The translations under genes and the position numbers were made by a program. DNA of 5,343 nt from Halanaerobiales bacterium (GTDB lineage Bacteria; Bacillota_F; Halanaerobiia; DY22613), in NCBI GenBank assembly GCA_023128035.1, contig JAGMES010000244.1:1-5343 (forward strand), read 5' to 3'. The notes below the pieces were generated by a model that was not told where the DNA came from, made no database searches, and was given only the letters and a program-made list of their open reading frames with translations. The first letter of the stretch is position 1. Every line of letters starts with the position of its first letter. This document shows positions 1-4,040 of this stretch, one piece after another.

Positions 1-203
1 ATGTCACCTCAAAAATTCCAGATCTTAGTAATGTACATTCTACATAAATTACTAAAATCCTTTTATGCATTGCTAAATAATCCACATTATTTACCAAATA
101 TTTTTTAGTAAAATGTTAGTAGGTGAGTAGTAACAAAAAACAAATAATATTATAGTAAAAATTTCCATTACATATGTATATTTTTTGTTTTAACTCAATT
201 ACT
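1..203. other. AT-rich intergenic region; probable leader of a minus-strand gene beyond the left edge
   Basis: No coding stretch is supported on either strand. The minus strand ends at the window edge with GAGGTGA (positions 10-4), the same Shine-Dalgarno used by the propeller gene, so a leftward gene very likely starts within a few bases outside the window. An imperfect hairpin, TTAGTAAT (25-32) with ATTACTAA (48-55), lies in its leader. A TATAAT hexamer reads leftward at 154-149 but has no good -35 partner. I would not call a promoter. Confidence 0.4.
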
Positions 204-419
204 TTATCCATTTTTTGTACTATTAAAATCAAAAGATATTGGAGCAAGTTTTAAAACTACACCCGCACCAAAAATTTCTAATCTCTCAGAATAAAATAAA
301 CTAAATCTTATATACCTTGCATTTGCACTAATATTTAAAATGTTATAACTTGTTTCTATATATTCAGTTAATAATATTGATTCTGTACTAATTTGATAAA
401 GAAGAACCCAATGCCTTTT
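204..419 (-). pseudogene. C-terminal remnant of a beta-rich (binding-domain-like) protein, no start
   Basis: A 71-codon open stretch bounded upstream by a TAA (422-420) and ending at TAA 206-204, too short for a standard ORF listing and without ATG, GTG or ribosome binding site at its left boundary. It reads HWVLLYQISTESILLTEYIE, then LNISANARYIRFSLFYSERL, IFGAGVVLKLAPISF. The alternating hydrophobic strands, the 'I.ANARYIRFS' turn and the C-terminal 'GAGVVLKLAP' strand look like the last strands of a beta-sandwich carbohydrate-binding or phage-tail-type domain. This resemblance is by eye and I cannot name the family. A short ATG frame (MLSILKKALG, from 436) enters just upstream in another frame across an A6 run, which suggests a frameshifted start region. 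Probably a relic. Confidence 0.45.
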
Positions 420-441
420 TTAAAATTGAAAGCATTAATGA

Positions 442-466
442 TCTCTTAATATTCCATATTAAGAGA
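442..466. repeat. 11-bp perfect palindrome with 3-nt loop
   Basis: TCTCTTAATAT (442-452) and ATATTAAGAGA (456-466) are exact inverted copies separated by TCC. It lies about 35 bp downstream of the leftward promoter-like site, so it would be within that transcript's leader, or could be a regulator binding site. No T tract follows on either strand. Confidence 0.55.
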
Positions 467-500
467 AGAAGTAAACAAATGTTAAAAATTAGTGATAATA

Positions 501-529
501 ATTATGAACTAGGTTTTATAGAATGTCAA
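501..529 (-). promoter_or_regulatory. Promoter-like site reading leftward
   Basis: On the minus strand TTGACA (529-524), a 17-bp spacer (523-507) and CATAAT (506-501) match the sigma-A consensus at 11 of 12 positions with ideal spacing. What it drives is unclear. The nearest coding-like sequence downstream is the start-less relic ending at 204, and a gene beyond the left edge is also possible. Confidence 0.55.
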
Positions 530-548
530 CCAGTGTATGTATTGTTTT

Positions 549-595
549 AGAATAGCAAAACTACCAGTGAGTAATGCTGGCCGTTTTGCTATTCT
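549..595. repeat. Perfect 13-bp inverted repeat with a nested stem
   Basis: AGAATAGCAAAAC (549-561) pairs exactly with GTTTTGCTATTCT (583-595). Inside it, CCAG (564-567) pairs with CTGG (577-580) around a 9-nt loop. It lies about 60 bp downstream of the DUF3883 stop and would fold in either transcript. Neither side has a proper T tract, so it is not a textbook intrinsic terminator. A decayed terminator, or the end of a mobile or repetitive element, is possible. Confidence 0.65.
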
Positions 596-657
596 GGTTT
601 ATCACCTACACCTGGATCCTTTCTCTTGATTAGCTTCTGTCACCAGATTTAAATCTC

Positions 658-1248
658 TTAACCATTGATATTACCCTCTTTAATTATTTCATCGTCATCA
701 TATGGAATTTTAGACACCTTCCAACTGGTTTCTTCAAATTTATAATTGTTATTTTGAGTTATATCTTTAATTTTTTCTAACTTGGGATTCTCCGAAATAA
801 TTTCTTTAACAAAATATATTAAATAAACTAAACCATTTTCGGCCATTCGTTTAGCAGTTTCAAATTCGTGCTTAGATAAATAAAATTTATCTTCAGTTCC
901 TGTTGTGGCTTTAACTTCTATATGTATAGGATTCCCGTCACGAGTATATGAAAGAATATCATAGCCATTGTTAGAATCTAAGGCTTTGCTTACATCAATA
1001 TTATCAATATAATGAGTTCCTTTTAACTCTTTACATTCATACTCATAAACGTAAGCTTCACCTAATCTCCCTATTTCCATTTGCAATTTATGAATTTCCA
1101 AATAGTCAATTGGTTTAGTAATAATTTTTTGCTTTATATCTCTATAAGTAGATATTGATACATTTTTTTTAAAACTATTTTTTTGAAGTTCTATACTTTG
1201 GATGGGGGACGAATAGAAATTAAGTTTTTTTTTAATTCTTCTGCACAC
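658..1248 (-). CDS. C-terminal fragment of the split gene: DUF3883 / NO VEIN-type PD-(D/E)xK nuclease domain
   Basis: A 196-codon open stretch; its nominal GTG start (1248) lies inside the zinc ribbon of the preceding frame, has no ribosome binding site and is almost certainly not used. Residues 58-148 are a DUF3883 domain: EIGRLGEAYVYEYE (Glu64), SNNGYDILSYTRDGNPIHIE (Asp97, Glu111), VKATTG (Lys113), FYLSKHEFETAKRMAE and LVYLIYFV. The arrangement E...D...E-x-K is the PD-(D/E)xK nuclease core, and all the expected acidic and Lys residues are present, so the domain itself looks undamaged. DUF3883 domains occur at the C terminus of the plant NO VEIN protein and of many bacterial proteins, often near restriction genes. 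It overlaps the upstream frame by 58 bp and ends with a TAA at 660-658. The domain call is strong; its substrate is unknown. Confidence 0.8.
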   Translation of the reverse strand: MCRRIKKKLNFYSSPIQSIELQKNSFKKNVSISTYRDIKQKIITKPIDYLEIHKLQMEIGRLGEAYVYEYECKELKGTHYIDNIDVSKALDSNNGYDILSYTRDGNPIHIEVKATTGTEDKFYLSKHEFETAKRMAENGLVYLIYFVKEIISENPKLEKIKDITQNNNYKFEETSWKVSKIPYDDDEIIKEGNING

Positions 1249-1661
1249 TTAAAACATACAATTCTATTATTAACTGAAACCCAATTATGAGAGAAATTTT
1301 CATAACTCTTATGACAATTACCACATTTAATCATATAATTTTCTCTCGTTTTTTTTATTAATTTTGGTACAAGTTTTCTATCAAGTTTTGCATAAGTTCC
1401 CAATTTATCAATATATTTCTTCAAACTATAAAAACCATCATACTCACTTTGACTTAAGTTTAAAAACAAATGATGAAATTGTGGAATTTCAAAACAACCC
1501 TTAGATGTAATAAGTCTTCCATCTTTGTAACTATTACTTTTTATTTTATTTCTAATTTCATCAACAGGCAGTCCTAACTCAAATAATGCAAACCAACAAA
1601 ATTGAATTCTTAACATTTCATCTTTGGTGTAATCTTTTTTTATTATGTTTTCAATTAACAT
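1191..1661 (-). CDS. Middle fragment of the split gene with a zinc ribbon; function unknown
   Basis: A 156-codon open stretch from an internal ATG. The frame is really open up to 1733, where it joins the N-terminal piece through an A7 tract. Residues 1-105 (TKDEMLRIQFCWFALFELGL, FEIPQFHHLFLNLSQSEYDG) are helical and charged, and I do not recognise them. Residues 111-140 form a zinc ribbon, IKCGNCHKSY...RIVCFKCAEEL, with Cys113, 116, 136 and 139. The C-terminal tail LISIRPPSKV, after an A9 run, is out-of-frame sequence, and the true continuation is the DUF3883 piece. The ATG at 1661 lacks a convincing ribosome binding site, so I doubt independent translation. Confidence 0.6.
   Translation of the reverse strand: MLIENIIKKDYTKDEMLRIQFCWFALFELGLPVDEIRNKIKSNSYKDGRLITSKGCFEIPQFHHLFLNLSQSEYDGFYSLKKYIDKLGTYAKLDRKLVPKLIKKTRENYMIKCGNCHKSYENFSHNWVSVNNRIVCFKCAEELKKNLISIRPPSKV
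1225..1233 (-). other. A9 slippery tract at the junction of two reading frames
   Basis: Nine As in the coding strand sit exactly where the zinc-ribbon frame must pass to the DUF3883 frame. A -1 ribosomal slip, or transcripts carrying one extra A, would give KKKLNFYSSP and fuse the two. Alternatively one A has been lost by mutation or miscalled. Confidence 0.5.
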
Positions 1662-1791
1662 TAATTCTTCAAATGCTAAGCCATCTTCAGTATTTTCCTT
1701 GATTTTCTTTTTTTGTTTATTACTCTTTTTTTCTCAAATTCATTTATCAAGGTGTCTTTGAGCTTATAAGTTTCAAAACCAATTGGGTTTT

Positions 1792-2067
1792 TCAAATAAT
1801 CATAAGCATACAAAAATTCAAAAAACTCTTTTTATATATTTCTTGAGTTGAAAGATCTTTTGTATCTGATATACATTTTTTAAAATCTTCAAAAGTTAGT
1901 TGTGTTACATCCTTTTTTTGTGTATCGTCTAATAAAAGTTTATATACAGCACTTTTGTAGTTTGATCTTGAAGAACCTCCATAGAACGATAAAAAATCAT
2001 TTATAACTTCAAGACTTCCTTCACTGAGATTATTTTCTCTTTTTTCTATAATATTCTTCTTAATCAA
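1792..2067 (-). CDS. N-terminal fragment of the split gene: integrase-like SAM/core-binding domain
   Basis: This is the first piece of the split gene: 91 codons from a TTG start, ending at a TGA created by the first frameshift. Residues 15-75 (SEGSLEVINDFLSFY, SNYKSAVYKLLLD, TQLTFEDFKKCISDTKDLST) show the four-helix pattern of the phage-integrase N-terminal SAM-like domain, in which 'LT.ED...yI' precedes a last helix. That helix is completed only after frameshift repair (SFFEFLYAYDYLKNPIGFE, down to about 1770). In tyrosine recombinases this domain clamps the DNA; here the catalytic domain is absent. The last residues after the T6 tract (LNFCMLMII) are frameshift products. The domain call rests on pattern recognition by eye. 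Confidence 0.55.
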   Translation of the reverse strand: MIKKNIIEKRENNLSEGSLEVINDFLSFYGGSSRSNYKSAVYKLLLDDTQKKDVTQLTFEDFKKCISDTKDLSTQEIYKKSFLNFCMLMII

Positions 2068-2073
2068 CGTAAC

Positions 2074-2080
2074 CCTCTCC
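2074..2080 (-). promoter_or_regulatory. Ribosome binding site supporting a TTG start
   Basis: The minus strand reads GGAGAGG, ending 6 nt before the TTG at 2067-2065. An in-frame stop lies a few codons upstream, and no ATG or GTG is better placed, so this site decides the TTG start of the broken DUF3883 gene. Confidence 0.6.
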
Positions 2081-2100
2081 CTATAATAATATAAAACTTA

Positions 2101-2129
2101 TCTATAATCATCAAAAAAATCATTGTCAA
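2101..2129 (-). promoter_or_regulatory. Sigma-A-type promoter for the DUF3883 gene
   Basis: On the minus strand a perfect -35 box TTGACA (2129-2124) is separated by exactly 17 bp (2123-2107) from a TATAGA -10 box (2106-2101). A start site near 2094 would leave a leader of about 27 nt before the TTG start codon at 2067. No operator-like palindrome is seen within it. Confidence 0.7.
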
Positions 2130-2160
2130 TTTCAAATATTGTTTTTTGCTTTAAGCCTAA

Positions 2161-2489
2161 CTACAATGATTCAAATAACTTGATCAACTGCTCACCATCA
2201 ATTAATTCAATTTGTGGAACACTATCTCTAACTGCTTCAATTTTTACTGCTTGGTGAACCTACCTGTTATCAAAATTATTCCCTTATCAGCTCTTCCTAA
2301 CATTGCTCCTATAAAATCTCTTACTTGTGAAGACGAAACAGAGCCTTGATATTTTTTGCATTGAAATAACACTTTGAAACTTAACAAGGGATTAATCTTT
2401 AATATACCATGACCGTCAATTCCACCTTCACTAGTTTTCCCTGTCACTATAACCTCTTCAAAACCATCAGAATTCCTTCCCCATCTAAA
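2161..2489 (-). pseudogene. Mrr-type restriction endonuclease, catalytic-domain remnant (truncated and frameshifted)
   Basis: The minus strand reads WGRNSDGFEEVIVTGKTSEG, then GIDGHGIL, VLFQCKKYQGSVSSSQVRDF, GAMLGRADKGIILITGRFTK. After one missing base near 2248 it continues VKIEAVRDSVPQIELIDGEQ and LIKLFESL with a TAG stop at 2163-2161. This is the Mrr catalytic domain, a PD-(D/E)xK-like nuclease of modification-dependent (type IV) restriction. The catalytic Asp of GGIDG and the Q-x-K of QCK are present, and the length after GGIDG matches the family. The N-terminal DNA-binding half is missing: in-frame stops lie just upstream of 2489, and the preceding DNA belongs to the propeller relic. The gene is therefore almost certainly dead. 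Without the frameshift it would end in the usual IELIDG signature. It is adjacent to another broken nuclease gene. Confidence 0.85.
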
Positions 2490-2502
2490 TCATTAAAGTT
2501 AG

Positions 2503-2932
2503 TTACTTGCCAACTTTAATAGCATTTTTTAAGTCATAAACAAACCAATATTGAAACAATCCATATCTACTCTCCCTTTGATAATAAATCTTACTCCCAT
2601 TTTATTTAAAAAGACATCAAATATATTAAAATCATAATCATTAACAACTATCGTTTTCAGGTTATTTTCTAATTGTATTTTCAATAAAGCAAATAGTGTT
2701 TCATCTTTATATTCAAAATAATCACCACCAAAATTTAAATAGGGAGTGGACTTAACCCAAATAATTATAAACATATATGTTACTTCATTTCATTCTTAGA
2801 GCTTTAGTCTCTTTCCCTAAAAATCTCCAGACATCTGTCAGCCTATTCTTTCATTATTGACATACTTCCAATATACAATACCTTCGCCAGATTTTAAGCA
2901 TAGTTTAAAATATCATCACTAATACTTATTTT
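2503..2932 (-). pseudogene. Decayed paralogue of the neighbouring beta-propeller gene
   Basis: The best-preserved piece is an open stretch of 81 codons (2774-2529) ending in-frame at a premature stop. Adding one base near 2570 joins its IIKGR to a second frame that reads SRYGLFQYWFVYDLKNAIKV and stops at 2505-2503. The joined text parallels the intact propeller at residues 170-205: NDYDFNIFDVFLNK matches NLDYEIYDVFLNK, and GR-(8)-WFVYD matches GR-(9)-WYVYD. Upstream, 2932-2785 continues as short coding-like pieces in shifting frames (ISISDDILNYA, then SGEGIVYWKYVNNER, then LTDVWRFLGKETKALRMK), most of which join by adding one base. These could be earlier blades but are less certain. No signal peptide or start codon is visible. 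It sits head-to-tail just after the intact propeller, as expected for a duplicated or displaced immunity gene. Confidence is moderate for 2503-2774 and low for the rest. Confidence 0.5.
2605..2619. repeat. 15-nt direct repeat shared with 3442-3456
   Basis: TTTAAAAAGACATCA occurs here and again at 3442-3456, and in both places encodes DVFLNK on the minus strand. It is the most identical DNA stretch I found between the decayed and intact propeller genes, and it supports their common origin. Confidence 0.7.
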
Positions 2933-2963
2933 TGTAAAATTCTATTTGTACTAATTTTCTCTA

Positions 2964-3971
2964 CTACGAGCGATTCAAGAAAAAAATAAGCTTTGAATTC
3001 GGTTCACCTATTAATAGGGCTTTTTGTTTATCTGGTGATAGAAGAATATATTTACTTTTTCCATCATACATATGTTTTAGGCCAATATCATAATTTACTT
3101 TTACACCATCTATTTTAACTACATGTTTATCTATATCAAATTCTTTTTTTGCTAAAGTATCTAAATTTACTACAAAATACTTTGTTTCAATATTATAATC
3201 ATATAACACGTTATTTATATTCGCCATGTCAGAAATTTCAAGAGTTTTATCACTTTCATTTTTCTTGAGATATGTAGTTTCTTCTACATATGCAATATCT
3301 TTTTCTTTATCTATTGATAAAAACTGAAAAAGATGATCACTCAATCTAATCATATCATTGTTTATTGTATCATATACATACCAATCAGAATAATCAGGAT
3401 GTGACAATTCTCTTCCAAAAAATATATTTGTACTATCTTTGTTTAAAAAGACATCATAAATTTCATAATCTAAATTTATTATTTCACAACTTTTTTGATC
3501 TTTAAAAGAATACTTATATAAATTATAGTCATAATCATCAATAAAAAAAATTTCGTTATTTAATTTGTCATAATAAAATTTCCAGATTGGTATATTTAAT
3601 ATTTGAAAAATTTTTAACTCATCTCTTATTAAATCATAAGAATATATATGTTCATCTCCACCAACTAAAAAAAGGAATTTTTGATTATTTACCCAATTAA
3701 CCACATTGCTTACTGTGCATTTTTCTATTTCCATTATTTTATCAATTTTACCATCAGAAGAAATAATATATACTCCATCTTCACTTATTACTGCAATTTT
3801 ATTACTATCAGGACACCAAGCAATATTGTCCTGTATTACATTTCCAGTAAGGCTAATATCAATATCTAATAAAATTTCATAATTATAATAATCATATTTA
3901 CATTCAGCAAACTGTTGAATTCCTATCAATAAAAATAAAACACTAAATATAACAAATTTAATCTTCCTCAT
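2964..3971 (-). CDS. Secreted WD40/TolB-like beta-propeller protein; candidate immunity or partner protein of the RHS tip
   Basis: An intact 335-codon gene with an ATG start, a strong ribosome binding site and a TAG stop. Residues 1-24 are an export signal: basic MRKIK, a hydrophobic stretch to about 18, then QQFAEC. Cys24 lacks a proper lipobox, so a soluble secreted protein is favoured over a lipoprotein. The mature part is built from blade-like repeats of 40-50 residues: AWCPDSNKIAVISEDGVYII (51-70), NWVNNQKFLFLVGGDEHIYS (92-111), NEIFFIDDYDYNLYKYS (139-155), DVFLNKDSTNIFFG then DWYVYDT (173-202), DKEKDIAYVEE (221-231), LSPDKQKALLIGEPNSKLIF (311-330). Charged and Tyr-rich loops suit a binding rather than catalytic role; I see no enzyme motif. 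It starts 69 bp after the RHS stop, the usual place for an immunity gene, and being exported would fit a toxin acting on an extracytoplasmic glycan. Immunity is inferred; a substrate-binding or structural accessory is the alternative. Confidence 0.9.
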   Translation of the reverse strand: MRKIKFVIFSVLFLLIGIQQFAECKYDYYNYEILLDIDISLTGNVIQDNIAWCPDSNKIAVISEDGVYIISSDGKIDKIMEIEKCTVSNVVNWVNNQKFLFLVGGDEHIYSYDLIRDELKIFQILNIPIWKFYYDKLNNEIFFIDDYDYNLYKYSFKDQKSCEIINLDYEIYDVFLNKDSTNIFFGRELSHPDYSDWYVYDTINNDMIRLSDHLFQFLSIDKEKDIAYVEETTYLKKNESDKTLEISDMANINNVLYDYNIETKYFVVNLDTLAKKEFDIDKHVVKIDGVKVNYDIGLKHMYDGKSKYILLSPDKQKALLIGEPNSKLIFFLNRS

Positions 3972-3975
3972 AAAA

Positions 3976-3982
3976 TCACCTC
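3976..3982 (-). promoter_or_regulatory. Ribosome binding site of the propeller gene
   Basis: The minus strand reads GAGGTGA, a near-perfect Shine-Dalgarno, a few bases before the ATG at 3971-3969. It fixes the start of the propeller gene and supports active translation independent of the upstream RHS gene. Confidence 0.85.
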
Positions 3983-3993
3983 AATATTTTTTC

Positions 3994-4028
3994 GAGAAGA
4001 TGAGTACTTAAAAAATACTCATCCTCTC
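3994..4028 (-). terminator. Strong hairpin between the RHS tip gene and the propeller gene; orientation ambiguous
   Basis: GATGAGTA (3999-4006) pairs with TACTCATC (4016-4023) around a 9-nt loop. The stem extends with GAGA (3994-3997) and TCTC (4025-4028). The position between these (3998/4024) is an A-C mismatch in plus-strand RNA but a U-G wobble in minus-strand RNA, giving a continuous 13-bp stem in the transcript of the genes. The uninterrupted T tract (4029-4035), however, lies on the plus-strand 3' side, so in the minus transcript the hairpin is preceded by As and followed by GAAAAAAT. It may stop antisense transcription, or be a partial attenuator, processing or stability element between the two genes. 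The structure is certain; the role is not. Confidence 0.55.
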
Positions 4029-4040
4029 TTTTTTTATGGA

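Larger units (their letters stand above)
658..2067 (-). pseudogene. Split gene: integrase-like core-binding domain + zinc ribbon + DUF3883 (NO VEIN) nuclease, three frameshifts
   Basis: Three overlapping or abutting open stretches behind one promoter and one start read as one protein of about 470 residues if one base is added at each of three homopolymers: T6 (plus-strand A6 at 1820-1825), A7 (T7 at 1726-1732) and A9 (T9 at 1225-1233). The joints then read naturally: YKKSFFEFLYAYDYLKNPIG, INEFEKKKSNKQKKKIKE and CAEELKKKLNFYSSPIQS. Domain order is an integrase-like SAM/core-binding fold, an unrecognised middle, a CxxC...CxxC zinc ribbon and a PD-(D/E)xK-like DUF3883 domain. No tyrosine-recombinase R-H-R-Y catalytic domain is present, so it is not a working integrase; a DNA-recognising nuclease, plausibly defensive, is inferred. 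Slippage in the A9 tract or sequence error could mean that some product is still made. The parts are described separately. Confidence 0.7.

Noticed and set aside
1190..1248. GTG start for a stand-alone DUF3883 protein
   Set aside because: The GTG falls inside the zinc ribbon of the preceding frame, has no Shine-Dalgarno, and the first residues copy the preceding frame out of phase. A frameshift at A9 explains it better.
2529..2774. Stand-alone 81-residue protein
   Set aside because: No ribosome binding site. Its ATG is in the middle of a propeller-like segment, and its end is restored by a one-base shift into a matching frame, so it is a pseudogene piece.
3681..3869. 62-codon plus-strand open frame
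   Set aside because: It lies entirely inside the intact propeller gene on the opposite strand, has no ribosome binding site, and its Ile/Tyr/Phe-rich translation is a shadow of the AT-rich coding strand.
3897..3920. Lipoprotein signal for the propeller protein
   Set aside because: Cys24 is preceded by F-A-E rather than an L-[AS]-[GA] lipobox, so I treat it as an ordinary export signal.
3994..4035. Simple rho-independent terminator of the RHS gene
   Set aside because: The T tract is on the wrong side for the minus-strand transcript, so it is recorded as a hairpin of uncertain role.
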